Positions 35,629 through 48,281 of a DNA stretch of 64,000 nt are shown one piece after another. Below the pieces are notes generated by a model. It ran no database searches. It was not told the DNA's origin and saw only the letters and a list, made by a program, of their open reading frames with translations. The stretch spans positions 1-64,000 of the forward strand of contig NW_026870478.1 in NCBI RefSeq assembly GCF_963576545.1, in the 5' to 3' direction. The stretch is from Limanda limanda (taxonomy: Eukaryota; Chordata; Actinopteri; Pleuronectiformes; Pleuronectidae). Numbering within the stretch: the stretch's first letter is position 1; each line of letters begins with the position of its first letter. The position numbers were made by a program, and so were the translations under genes.

Positions 35629-36590
35629 GCAAGTAGGCTCTGCCCCCACTAAATGGGGTAGCGCGCATCGATCGGTACCATCCTTGAGCTTCTCCGACTT
35701 TCGGAAGGGTTAGGGTTAGGGTTAGGGATGAAAGCACATAGGAGAAAGAGATATTCTTGAATAACTTTTTTTGTGAAGGTCGGAGAGACTTGGAAAGTGG
35801 TTGCATCTGGACTAATTTGGGTCCTGCGGATCGATTCGTACCATCCCCGAGCTTGTACGACCTTCGGAAGAGGTCGACCGACGAAATTCCCCCAAATCTG
35901 AGGAGATATTCTTGAATAACTTTTTTTGTGAAGGTCGGAGAGACTTGCAAGTAGGCTCTACCCCCACTAAATGGGGTAGCGCGCATCGATCGGTACCATC
36001 CTTGAGCTTCTCCGACTTTCGGAAGGGTTAGGGTTAGGGTTAGGGATGAAAGCACATAGGAGAAAGAGATATTCTTGAATAACTTTTTTTGTGAAGGTCG
36101 GAGAGACTTGGAAAGTGGTTGCATCTGGACTAATTTGGGTCCTGCGGATCGATTGGTACCATCCCCGAGCTTGTACGACCTTCGGAAGAGGTCGACCGAC
36201 GAAATTCCCCCAAATCTGAGGAGATATTCTTGAATAACTTTTTTTGTGAAGGTCGGAGAGACTTGCAAGTAGGCTCTACCCCCACTAAATGGGGTTGCGC
36301 GCATCGATCGGTACCATCCTTGAGCTTCTCCGACTTTCGGAAGGGTTAGGGTTAGGGTTAGGGATGAAAGCACATAGGAGAAAGAGATATTCTTGAATAA
36401 CTTTTTTTGTGAAGGTCGGAGAGACTTGCAAGTAGGCTCTACCCCCACTAAATGGGGTAGCGCGCATCGATCGGTACCATCCTTGAGCTTCTCCGACTTT
36501 CGGAAGGGTTAGGGTTAGGGTTAGGGATGAAAGCACATAGGAGAAAGAGATATTCTTGAATAACTTTTTTTGTGAAGGTCGGAGAGACTT

Positions 36591-38989
36591 GCAAGTAGGC
36601 TCTACCCCCACTAAATGGGGTAGCGCACATCGATCGGTACCATCCTTGAGCTTCTCCGACTTTCGGAAGGGTTAGGGTTAGGGTTAGGGATGAAAGCACA
36701 TAGGAGAAAGAGATATTCTTGAATAACTTTTTTTGTGAAGGTCGGAGAGACTTGCAAGTAGGCTCTACCCCCACTAAATGGGGTAACGCGCATCGATCGG
36801 TACCATCCTTGAGCTTCTCCGACTTTCGGAAGGGTTAGGGTTAGGGTTAGGGATGAAAGCACATAGGAGAAAGAGATATTCTTGAATAACTTTTTTTGTG
36901 AAGGTCGGAGAGACTTGGAAAGTGGTTGCATCTGGACTAATTTGGGTCCTGCGGATCGATTGGTACCATCCCCGAGCTTGTACGACCTTCGGAAGAGGTC
37001 GACCGACGAAATTCCCCCAAATCTGAGGAGATATTCTTGAATAACTTTTTTTGTGAAGGTCGGAGAGACTTGCAAGTAGGCTCTACCCCCACTAAATGGG
37101 GTTGCGCGCATCGATCGGTACCATCCTTGAGCTTCTCCGACTTTCGGAAGGGTTAGGGTTAGGGTTAGGGATGAAAGCACATAGGAGAAAGAGATATTCT
37201 TGAATAACTTTTTTTGTGAAGGTCGGAGAGACTTGCAAGTAGGCTCTACCCCCACTAAATGGGGTAGCGCGCATCGATCGGTACCATCGTTGAGCTTCTC
37301 CGACTTTCGGAAGGGTTAGGGTTAGGGTTAGGGATGAAAGCACATAGGAGAAAGAGATATTCTTGAATAACTTTTTTTGTGAAGGTCGGAGAGACTTGGA
37401 AAGTGGTTGCATCTGGACTAATTTGGGTCCTGCAGATCGATTGGTACCATCCCCGAGCTTGTACGACCTTCGGAAGAGGTCGACCGACGAAATTCCCCCA
37501 AATCTGAGGAGATATTCTTGAATAACTTTTTTTGTGAAGGTCGGAGAGACTTGCAAGTAGGCTCTACCCCCACTAAATGGGGTTGCGCGCATCGATCGGT
37601 ACCATCCTTGAGCTTCTCCGACTTTCGGAAGGGTTAGGGTTAGGGCTAGGGATGAAAGCACATAGGAGAAAGAGATATTCTTGAATAACTTTTTTTGTGA
37701 AGGTCGGAGAGACTTGCAAGTAGGCTCTACCCCCACTAAATGGGGTAGCGCGCATCGATCGGTACCATCCTTGAGCTTCTCCGACTTTCGGAAGGGTTAG
37801 GGTTAGGGTTAGGGATGAAAGCACATAGGAGAAAGAGATATTCTTGAATAACTTTTTTTGTGAAGGTCGGAGAGACTTGAAAAGTGGTTGCATCTGGACT
37901 AATTTGGGTCCTGCGGATCGATTGGTACCATCCCCGAGCTTGTACGACCTTCGGAAGAGGTCGACCGACGAAATTCCCCCAAATCTGAGGAGATATTCTT
38001 GAATAACTTTTTTTGTGAAGGTCGGAGAGACTTGCAAGTAGGCTCTACCCCCACTAAATGGGGTAGCGCGCATCGATCGGTACCATCTTTGAGCTTCTCC
38101 GACTTTCAGAAGGGTTAGGGTTAGGGTTAGGGATGAAAGCACATAGGAGAAAGAGATATTCTTGAATAACTTTTTTTGTGAAGGTCGGAGAGACTTGGAA
38201 AGTGGTTGCATCTGGACTAATTTGGGTCCTGCGGATCGATTGGTACCATCCCCGAGCTTGTACGACCTTCGGAAGAGGTCGACCGACGAAATTCCCCCAA
38301 ATCTGAGGAGATATTCTTGAATAACTTTTTTTGTGAAGGTCGGAGAGACTTGCAAGTAGGCTCTACCCCCACTAAATGGGGTTGCGCGCATCGATCGGTA
38401 CCATCCTTGAGCTTCTCCGACTTTCGGAAGGGTTAGGGTTAGGGTTAGGGATGAAAGCACATAGGAGAAAGAGATATTCTTGAATAACTTTTTTTGTGAA
38501 GGTCGGAGAGACTTGCAAGTAGGCTCTACCCCCACTAAATGGGGTAGCGCGCATCGATCGGTACCATCCTTGAGCTTCTCCGACTTTCGGAAGGGTTAGG
38601 GTTAGGGTTAGGGATGAAAGCACATAGGAGAAAGAGATATTCTTGAATAACTTTTTTTGTGAAGGTCGGAGAGACTTGAAAAGTGGTTGCATCTGGACTA
38701 ATTTGGGTCCTGCGGATCGATTGGTACCATCCCCGAGCTTGTACGACCTTCGGAAGAGGTCGACCGACGAAATTCCCCCAAATCTGAGGAGATATTCTTG
38801 AATAACTTTTTTTTTGAAGGTCGGAGAGACTTGCAAGTAGGCTCTACCCCCACTAAATGGGGTAGCGCGCATCGATCGGTACCATCCTTGAGCTTCTCCG
38901 ACTTTCGGAAGGGTTAGGGTTAGGGATGAAAGCACATAGGAGAAAGAGATATTCTTGAATAACTTTTTTTGTGAAGGTCGGAGAGACTT
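36591..38989 (+). repeat. Higher-order repeat 'beta', copy 3 (2,399 bp)
   Basis: Full beta order with the last A (38854) short by one TTAGGG. Markers are GCGCAC (36612), GTAACG (36775), ATCGTTGAG (37256), GCAGATCG, GAAAAG twice, and T9 before 38854. It also carries GGGCTAGGG and TTTCAGAAG, found elsewhere only in beta copy 4. Confidence 0.88.
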
Positions 38990-39943
38990 GGAAAGTGGTT
39001 GCATCTGGACTAATTTGGGTCCTGCGGATCGATTGGTACCATCCCCGAGCTTGTACGACCTTCGGAAGAGGTCGACCGACGAAATTCCCCCAAATCTGAG
39101 GAGATATTCTTGAATAACTTTTTTTGTGAAGGTCGGAGAGACTTGCAAGTAGGCTCTACCCCCACTAAATGGGGTTGCGCGCATCGATCGGTACCATCCT
39201 TGAGCTTCTCCGACTTTCGGAAGGGTTAGGGTTAGGGTTAGGGATGAAAGCACATAGGAGAAAGAGATATTCTTGAATAACTTTTTTTGTGAAGGTCGGA
39301 GAGACTTGCAAGTAGGCTCTACCCCCACTAAATGGGGTAGCGCGCATCGATCGGTACCATCCTTGAGCTTCTCCGACTTTCGGAAGGGTTAGGGTTAGGG
39401 TTAGGGATGAAAGCACATAGGAGAAAGAGATATTCTTGAATAACTTTTTTTGTGAAGGTCGGAGAGACGTGGAAAGTGGTTGCATCTGGACTAATTTGGG
39501 TCCTGCGGATCGATTCGTACCATCCCCGAGCTTGTACGACCTTCGGAAGAGGTCGACCGACGAAATTCCCCCAAATCTGAGGAGATATTCTTGAATAACT
39601 TTTTTTGTGAAGGTCGGAGAGACTTGCAAGTAGGCTCTACCCCCACTAAATGGGGTAGCGCGCATCGATCGGTACCATCCTTGAGCTTCTCCGACTTTCG
39701 GAAGGGTTAGGGTTAGGGTTAGGGATGAAAGCACATAGGAGAAAGAGATATTCTTGAATAACTTTTTTTGTGAAGGTCGGAGAGACTTGGAAAGTGGTTG
39801 CATCTGGACTAATTTGGGTCCTGCGGATCGATTGGTACCATCCCCGAGCTTGTACGACCTTCGGAAGAGGTCGACCGACGAAATTCCCCCAAATCTGAGG
39901 AGATATTCTTGAATAACTTTTTTTGTGAAGGTCGGAGAGACTT
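38990..39943 (+). repeat. Junction segment between the two large duplicate copies
   Basis: The order is B, A2, A (39329, CTCTAC type), Bc(GACGTGG), A, Bg. Left of about 39318 it continues as expected after a beta block. From 39466 it matches the sequence starting at 31937. The crossover that made the large duplication therefore lies between about 39318 and 39466, inside one A monomer and the shared 42-bp block. Confidence 0.8.
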
Positions 39944-42900
39944 GCAAGTAGGCTCTACCCCCACTAAATGGGGTTGCGCGCATCGATCGGTACCATCCTT
40001 GAGCTTCTCCGACTTTCGGAAGGGTTAGGGTTAGGGATGAAAGCACATAGGAGAAAGAGATATTCTTGAATAACTTTTTTTGTGAAGGTCGGAGAGACTT
40101 GCAAGTAGGCTCTACCCCCACTAAATGGGGTAGCGCGCATCGATCGGTACCATCCTTGAGCTTCTCCGACTTTCGGAAGGGTTAGGGTTAGGGTTAGGGA
40201 TGAAAGCACATAGGAGAAAGAGATATTCTTGAATAACTTTTTTTGTGAAGGTCGGAGAGACTTGCAAGTAGGCTCTACCCCCACTAAATGGGGTAGCGCA
40301 CATCGATCGGTACCATCCTTGAGCTTCTCCGACTTTCGGAAGGGTTAGGGTTAGGGTTAGGGATGAAAGCACATAGGAGAAAGAGATATTCTTGAATAAC
40401 TTTTTTTGTGAAGGTCGGAGAGACTTGCAAGTAGGCTCTGCCCCCACTAAATGGGGTAGCGCGCATCGATCGGTACCATCCTTGAGCTTCTCCGACTTTC
40501 GGAAGGGTTAGGGTTAGGGTTAGGGATGAAAGCACATAGGAGAAAGAGATATTCTTGAATAACTTTTTTTGTGAAGGTCGGAGAGACTTGGAAAGTGGTT
40601 GCATCTGGACTAATTTGGGTCCTGCGGATCGATTCGTACCATCCCCGAGCTTGTACGACCTTCGGAAGAGGTCGACCGACGAAATTCCCCCAAATCTGAG
40701 GAGATATTCTTGAATAACTTTTTTTGTGAAGGTCGGAGAGACTTGCAAGTAGGCTCTACCCCCACTAAATGGGGTAGCGCGCATCGATCGGTACCATCCT
40801 TGAGCTTCTCCGACTTTCGGAAGGGTTAGGGTTAGGGTTAGGGATGAAAGCACATAGGAGAAAGAGATATTCTTGAATAACTTTTTTTGTGAAGGTCGGA
40901 GAGACTTGGAAAGTGGCTGCATCTGGACTAATTTGGGTCCTGCGGATCGATTGGTACCATCCCCGAGCTTGTAAGACCTTCGGAAGAGGTCGACCGACGA
41001 AATTCCCCCAAATCTGAGGAGATATTCTTGAATAACTTTTTTTGTGAAGGTCGGAGAGACTTGCAAGTAGGCTCTACCCCCACTAAATGGGGTTGCGCGC
41101 ATCGATCGGTACCATCCTTGAGCTTCTCCGACTTTCGGAAGGGTTAGGGTTAGGGTTAGGGATGAAAGCACATAGGAGAAAGAGATATTCTTGAATAACT
41201 TTTTTTGTGAAGGTCGGAGAGACTTGCAAGTAGGCTCTACCCCCACTAAATGGGGTAGCGCGCATCGATCGGTACCATCCTTGAGCTTCTCCGACTTTCG
41301 GAAGGGTTAGGGTTAGGGTTAGGGATGAAAGCACATAGGAGAAAGAGATATTCTTGAATAACTTTTTTTGTGAAGGTCGGAGAGACTTGCAAGTAGGCTC
41401 TACCCCCACTAAATGGGGTAGCGCGCATCGATCGGTACCATCCTTGAGCTTCTCCGACTTTCGGAAGGGTTAGGGTTAGGGTTAGGGATGAAAGCACATA
41501 GGAGAAAGAGATATTCTTGAATAACTTTTTTTGTGAAGGTCGGAGAGACTTGCAAGTAGGCTCTGCCCCCACTAAATGGGGTAGCGCGCATCGATCGGTA
41601 CCATCCTTGAGCTTCTCCGACTTTCGGAAGGGTTAGGGTTAGGGTTAGGGATGAAAGCACATAGGAGAAAGAGATATTCTTGAATAACTTTTTTTGTGAA
41701 GGTCGGAGAGACTTGGAAAGTGGTTGCATCTGGACTAATTTGGGTCCTGCGGATCGATTCGTACCATCCCCGAGCTTGTACGACCTTCGGAAGAGGTCGA
41801 CCGACGAAATTCCCCCAAATCTGAGGAGATATTCTTGAATAACTTTTTTTGTGAAGGTCGGAGAGACTTGCAAGTAGGCTCTACCCCCACTAAATGGGGT
41901 AGCGCGCATCGATCGGTACCATCCTTGAGCTTCTCCGACTTTCGGAAGGGTTAGGGTTAGGGTTAGGGATGAAAGCACATAGGAGAAAGAGATATTCTTG
42001 AATAACTTTTTTTGTGAAGGTCGGAGAGACTTGGAAAGTGGTTGCATCTGGACTAATTTGGGTCCTGCGGATCGATTGGTACCATCCCCGAGCTTGTACG
42101 ACCTTCGGAAGAGGTCGACCGACGAAATTCCCCCAAATCTGAGGAGATATTCTTGAATAACTTTTTTTGTGAAGGTCGGAGAGACTTGCAAGTAGGCTCT
42201 ACCCCCACTAAATGGGGTTGCGCGCATCGATCGGTACCATCCTTGAGCTTCTCCGACTTTCGGAAGGGTTAGGGTTAGGGTTAGGGATGAAAGCACATAG
42301 GAGAAAGAGATATTCTTGAATAACTTTTTTTGTGAAGGTCGGAGAGACTTGGAAAGTGGTTGCATCTGGACTAATTTGGGTCCTGCGGATCGATTGGTAC
42401 CATCCCCGAGCTTGTACGACCTTCGGAAGAGGTCGACCGACGAAATTCCCCCAAATCTGAGGAGATATTCTTGAATAACTTTTTTTGTGAAGGTCGGAGA
42501 GACTTGCAAGTAGGCTCTACCCCCACTAAATGGGGTTGCGCGCATCGATCGGTACCATCCTTGAGCTTCTCCGACTTTCGGAAGGGTTAGGGTTAGGGTT
42601 AGGGATGAAAGCACATAGGAGAAAGAGATATTCTTGAATAACTTTTTTTGTGAAGGTCGGAGAGACTTGCAAGTAGGCTCTACCCCCACTAAATGGGGTA
42701 GCGCGCATCGATCGGTACCATCCTTGAGCTTCTCCGACTTTCGGAAGGGTTAGGGTTAGGGTTAGGGATGAAAGCACATAGGAGAAAGAGATATTCTTGA
42801 ATAACTTTTTTTGTGAAGGTCGGAGAGACTTGCAAGTAGGCTCTACCCCCACTAAATGGGGTAGCGCGCATCGATCGGTACCATCCTTGAGCTTCTCCGA

Positions 42901-43157
42901 CTTTCGGAAGGGTTAGGGTTAGGGTTAGGGATGAAAGCACATAGGAGAAAGAGATATTCTTGAATAACTTTTTTTGTGAAGGTCGGAGAGACTTGCAAGT
43001 AGGCTCTACCCCCACTAAATGGGGTAGCGCGCATCGATCGGTACCATCCTTGAGCTTCTCCGACTTTCGGAAGGGTTAGGGTTAGGGTTAGGGATGAAAG
43101 CACATAGGAGAAAGAGATATTCTTGAATAACTTTTTTTGTGAAGGTCGGAGAGACTT
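39944..43157 (+). repeat. Higher-order repeat 'alpha', copy 5 (3,214 bp)
   Basis: Unit for unit the same as alpha copy 4, displaced by 7,529 bp (32436/39965, 34044/41573, 35650/43179). Confidence 0.9.
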
Positions 43158-44119
43158 GCAAGTAGGCTCTGCCCCCACTAAATGGGGTAGCGCGCATCGA
43201 TCGGTACCATCCTTGAGCTTCTCCGACTTTCGGAAGGGTTAGGGTTAGGGTTAGGGATGAAAGCACATAGGAGAAAGAGATATTCTTGAATAACTTTTTT
43301 TGTGAAGGTCGGAGAGACTTGGAAAGTGGTTGCATCTGGACTAATTTGGGTCCTGCGGATCGATTCGTACCATCCCCGAGCTTGTACGACCTTCGGAAGA
43401 GGTCGACCGACGAAATTCCCCCAAATCTGAGGAGATATTCTTGAATAACTTTTTTTGTGAAGGTCGGAGAGACTTGCAAGTAGGCTCTACCCCCACTAAA
43501 TGGGGTAGCGCGCATCGATCGGTACCATCCTTGAGCTTCTCCGACTTTCGGAAGGGTTAGGGTTAGGGTTAGGGATGAAAGCACATAGGAGAAAGAGATA
43601 TTCTTGAATAACTTTTTTTGTGAAGGTCGGAGAGACTTGGAAAGTGGTTGCATCTGGACTAATTTGGGTCCTGCGGATCGATTGGTACCATCCCCGAGCT
43701 TGTACGACCTTCGGAAGAGGTCGACCGACGAAATTCCCCCAAATCTGAGGAGATATTCTTGAATAACTTTTTTTGTGAAGGTCGGAGAGACTTGCAAGTA
43801 GGCTCTACCCCCACTAAATGGGGTTGCGCGCATCGATCGGTACCATCCTTGAGCTTCTCCGACTTTCGGAAGGGTTAGGGTTAGGGTTAGGGATGAAAGC
43901 ACATAGGAGAAAGAGATATTCTTGAATAACTTTTTTTGTGAAGGTCGGAGAGACTTGCAAGTAGGCTCTACCCCCACTAAATGGGGTAGCGCGCATCGAT
44001 CGGTACCATCCTTGAGCTTCTCCGACTTTCGGAAGGGTTAGGGTTAGGGTTAGGGATGAAAGCACATAGGAGAAAGAGATATTCTTGAATAACTTTTTTT
44101 GTGAAGGTCGGAGAGACTT

Positions 44120-47005
44120 GCAAGTAGGCTCTACCCCCACTAAATGGGGTAGCGCACATCGATCGGTACCATCCTTGAGCTTCTCCGACTTTCGGAAGGG
44201 TTAGGGTTAGGGTTAGGGATGAAAGCACATAGGAGAAAGAGATATTCTTGAATAACTTTTTTTGTGAAGGTCGGAGAGACTTGCAAGTAGGCTCTACCCC
44301 CACTAAATGGGGTAACGCGCATCGATCGGTACCATCCTTGAGCTTCTCCGACTTTCGGAAGGGTTAGGGTTAGGGTTAGGGATGAAAGCACATAGGAGAA
44401 AGAGATATTCTTGAATAACTTTTTTTGTGAAGGTCGGAGAGACTTGGAAAGTGGTTGCATCTGGACTAATTTGGGTCCTGCGGATCGATTGGTACCATCC
44501 CCGAGCTTGTACGACCTTCGGAAGAGGTCGACCGACGAAATTCCCCCAAATCTGAGGAGATATTCTTGAATAACTTTTTTTGTGAAGGTCGGAGAGACTT
44601 GCAAGTAGGCTCTACCCCCACTAAATGGGGTTGCGCGCATCGATCGGTACCATCCTTGAGCTTCTCCGACTTTCGGAAGGGTTAGGGTTAGGGTTAGGGA
44701 TGAAAGCACATAGGAGAAAGAGATATTCTTGAATAACTTTTTTTGTGAAGGTCGGAGAGACTTGCAAGTAGGCTCTACCCCCACTAAATGGGGTAGCGCG
44801 CATCGATCGGTACCATCGTTGAGCTTCTCCGACTTTCGGAAGGGTTAGGGTTAGGGTTAGGGATGAAAGCACATAGGAGAAAGAGATATTCTTGAATAAC
44901 TTTTTTTGTGAAGGTCGGAGAGACTTGGAAAGTGGTTGCATCTGGACTAATTTGGGTCCTGCGGATCGATTGGTACCATCCCCGAGCTTGTACGACCTTC
45001 GGAAGAGGTCGACCGACGAAATTCCCCCAAATCTGAGGAGATATTCTTGAATAACTTTTTTTGTGAAGGTCGGAGAGACTTGCAAGTAGGCTCTACCCCC
45101 ACTAAATGGGGTTGCGCGCATCGATCGGTACCATCCTTGAGCTTCTCCGACTTTCGGAAGGGTTAGGGTTAGGGTTAGGGATGAAAGCACATAGGAGAAA
45201 GAGATATTCTTGAATAACTTTTTTTGTGAAGGTCGGAGAGACTTGCAAGTAGGCTCTACCCCCACTAAATGGGGTAGCGCGCATCGATCGGTACCATCGT
45301 TGAGCTTCTCCGACTTTCGGAAGGGTTAGGGTTAGGGTTAGGGATGAAAGCACATAGGAGAAAGAGATATTCTTGAATAACTTTTTTTGTGAAGGTCGGA
45401 GAGACTTGGAAAGTGGTTGCATCTGGACTAATTTGGGTCCTGCAGATCGATTGGTACCATCCCCGAGCTTGTACGACCTTCGGAAGAGGTCGACCGACGA
45501 AATTCCCCCAAATCTGAGGAGATATTCTTGAATAACTTTTTTTGTGAAGGTCGGAGAGACTTGCAAGTAGGCTCTACCCCCACTAAATGGGGTTGCGCGC
45601 ATCGATCGGTACCATCCTTGAGCTTCTCCGACTTTCGGAAGGGTTAGGGTTAGGGCTAGGGATGAAAGCACATAGGAGAAAGAGATATTCTTGAATAACT
45701 TTTTTTGTGAAGGTCGGAGAGACTTGCAAGTAGGCTCTACCCCCACTAAATGGGGTAGCGCGCATCGATCGGTACCATCCTTGAGCTTCTCCGACTTTCG
45801 GAAGGGTTAGGGTTAGGGTTAGGGATGAAAGCACATAGGAGAAAGAGATATTCTTGAATAACTTTTTTTGTGAAGGTCGGAGAGACTTGAAAAGTGGTTG
45901 CATCTGGACTAATTTGGGTCCTGCGGATCGATTGGTACCATCCCCGAGCTTGTACGACCTTCGGAAGAGGTCGACCGACGAAATTCCCCCAAATCTGAGG
46001 AGATATTCTTGAATAACTTTTTTTGTGAAGGTCGGAGAGACTTGCAAGTAGGCTCTACCCCCACTAAATGGGGTAGCGCGCATCGATCGGTACCATCTTT
46101 GAGCTTCTCCGACTTTCAGAAGGGTTAGGGTTAGGGTTAGGGATGAAAGCACATAGGAGAAAGAGATATTCTTGAATAACTTTTTTTGTGAAGGTCGGAG
46201 AGACTTGGAAAGTGGTTGCATCTGGACTAATTTGGGTCCTGCGGATCGATTGGTACCATCCCCGAGCTTGTACGACCTTCGGAAGAGGTCGACCGACGAA
46301 ATTCCCCCAAATCTGAGGAGATATTCTTGAATAACTTTTTTTGTGAAGGTCGGAGAGACTTGCAAGTAGGCTCTACCCCCACTAAATGGGGTTGCGCGCA
46401 TCGATCGGTACCATCCTTGAGCTTCTCCGACTTTCGGAAGGGTTAGGGTTAGGGTTAGGGATGAAAGCACATAGGAGAAAGAGATATTCTTGAATAACTT
46501 TTTTTGTGAAGGTCGGAGAGACTTGCAAGTAGGCTCTACCCCCACTAAATGGGGTAGCGCGCATCGATCGGTACCATCCTTGAGCTTCTCCGACTTTCGG
46601 AAGGGTTAGGGTTAGGGTTAGGGATGAAAGCACATAGGAGAAAGAGATATTCTTGAATAACTTTTTTTGTGAAGGTCGGAGAGACTTGAAAAGTGGTTGC
46701 ATCTGGACTAATTTGGGTCCTGCGGATCGATTGGTACCATCCCCGAGCTTGTACGACCTTCGGAAGAGGTCGACCGACGAAATTCCCCCAAATCTGAGGA
46801 GATATTCTTGAATAACTTTTTTTTTGAAGGTCGGAGAGACTTGCAAGTAGGCTCTACCCCCACTAAATGGGGTAGCGCGCATCGATCGGTACCATCCTTG
46901 AGCTTCTCCGACTTTCGGAAGGGTTAGGGTTAGGGTTAGGGATGAAAGCACATAGGAGAAAGAGATATTCTTGAATAACTTTTTTTGTGAAGGTCGGAGA
47001 GACTT
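44120..47005 (+). repeat. Higher-order repeat 'beta', copy 4, enlarged by 481 bp
   Basis: It has the beta order, but the trimer A2, A(ATCGTTGAG), B is present twice (44601-45081 and 45082-45562). The first B reads GCGGATCG and the second GCAGATCG. Total is 2,886 bp = 2,405 + 481, as one unequal exchange would give. Confidence 0.88.
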
Positions 47006-48281
47006 GCAAGTAGGCTCTACCCCCACTAAATGGGGTAGCGCGCATCGATCGGTACCATCCTTGAGCTTCTCCGACTTTCGGAAGGGTTAGGGTTAGGGTT
47101 AGGGATGAAAGCACATAGGAGAAAGAGATATTCTTGAATAACTTTTTTTGTGAAGGTCGGAGAGACTTGCAAGTAGGCTCTACCCCCACTAAATGGGGTA
47201 GCGCGCATCGATCGGTACCATCCTTGAGCTTCTCCGACTTTCGGAAGGGTTAGGGTTAGGGTTAGGGATGAAAGCACATAGGAGAAAGAGATATTCTTGA
47301 ATAACTTTTTTTGTGAAGGTCGGAGAGACTTGCAAGTAGGCTCTGCCCCCACTAAATGGGGTAGCGCGCATCGATCGGTACCATCCTTGAGCTTCTCCGA
47401 CTTTCGGAAGGGTTAGGGTTAGGGTTAGGGATGAAAGCACATAGGAGAAAGAGATATTCTTGAATAACTTTTTTTGTGAAGGTCGGAGAGACTTGGAAAG
47501 TGGTTGCATCTGGACTAATTTGGGTCCTGCGGATCGATTCGTACCATCCCCGAGCTTGTACGACCTTCGGAAGAGGTCGACCGACGAAATTCCCCCAAAT
47601 CTGAGGAGATATTCTTGAATAACTTTTTTTGTGAAGGTCGGAGAGACTTGCAAGTAGGCTCTACCCCCACTAAATGGGGTAGCGCGCATCGATCGGTACC
47701 ATCCTTGAGCTTCTCCGACTTTCGGAAGGGTTAGGGTTAGGGATGAAAGCACATAGGAGAAAGAGATATTCTTGAATAACTTTTTTTGTGAAGGTCGGAG
47801 AGACTTGAAAAGTGGTTGCATCTGGACTAATTTGGGTCCTGCGGATCGATTGGTACCATCCCCGAGCTTGTACGACCTTCGGAAGAGGTCGACCGACGAA
47901 ATTCCCCCAAATCTGAGGAGATATTCTTGAATAACTTTTTTTGTGAAGGTCGGAGAGACTTGCAAGTAGGCTCTACCCCCACTAAATGGGGTTGCGCGCA
48001 TCGATCGGTACCATCCTTGAGCTTCTCCGACTTTCGGAAGGGTTAGGGTTAGGGATGAAAGCACATAGGAGAAAGAGATATTCTTGAATAACTTTTTTTG
48101 TGAAGGTCGGAGAGACTTGCAAGTAGGCTCTACCCCCACTAAATGGGGTAGCGCGCATCGATCGGTACCATCCTTGAGCTTCTCCGACTTTCGGAAGGGT
48201 TAGGGTTAGGGTTAGGGATGAAAGCACATAGGAGAAAGAGATATTCTTGAATAACTTTTTTTGTGAAGGTCGGAGAGACTT
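47006..48281 (+). repeat. A-rich block and short linker before beta copy 5
   Basis: The order is A, A, A-g, Bc, A(two hexamers), B(GAAAAG), A2(two hexamers), A. The last six units (47332-48281) are a linker shortened by two TTAGGG losses. A GAAAAG B followed by A2 is an unusual pairing, since elsewhere GAAAAG B is followed by a GTAGCG-type A. Confidence 0.83.

Larger units (their letters stand above)
31937..38989 (+). repeat. Large tandem duplication, copy 1 (alpha-linker-beta)
   Basis: Copy 1 of a composite repeat: the Bc marked GACGTGG (31937), alpha copy 4, the linker (35629-36590) and beta copy 3 (36591-38989). Rare variants GACGTGG, GTGGCTGC (33388), GGGCTAGGG (37646) and TTTCAGAAG (38108) all recur in the second copy, first at +7,529 and then at +8,010. 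Shared rare variants, rather than shared periodicity alone, show that this is one recent large duplication. Confidence 0.9.
39466..47005 (+). repeat. Large tandem duplication, copy 2 (alpha-linker-beta)
   Basis: Copy 2 of the composite, carrying GACGTGG (39466), GTGGCTGC (40917), GGGCTAGGG (45656) and TTTCAGAAG (46118). It contains alpha copy 5 (39944-43157), linker (43158-44119) and beta copy 4 (44120-47005). It is 7,540 bp against 7,053 bp for copy 1. The 487-bp excess is one extra 481-bp trimer plus one TTAGGG hexamer. Confidence 0.9.
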
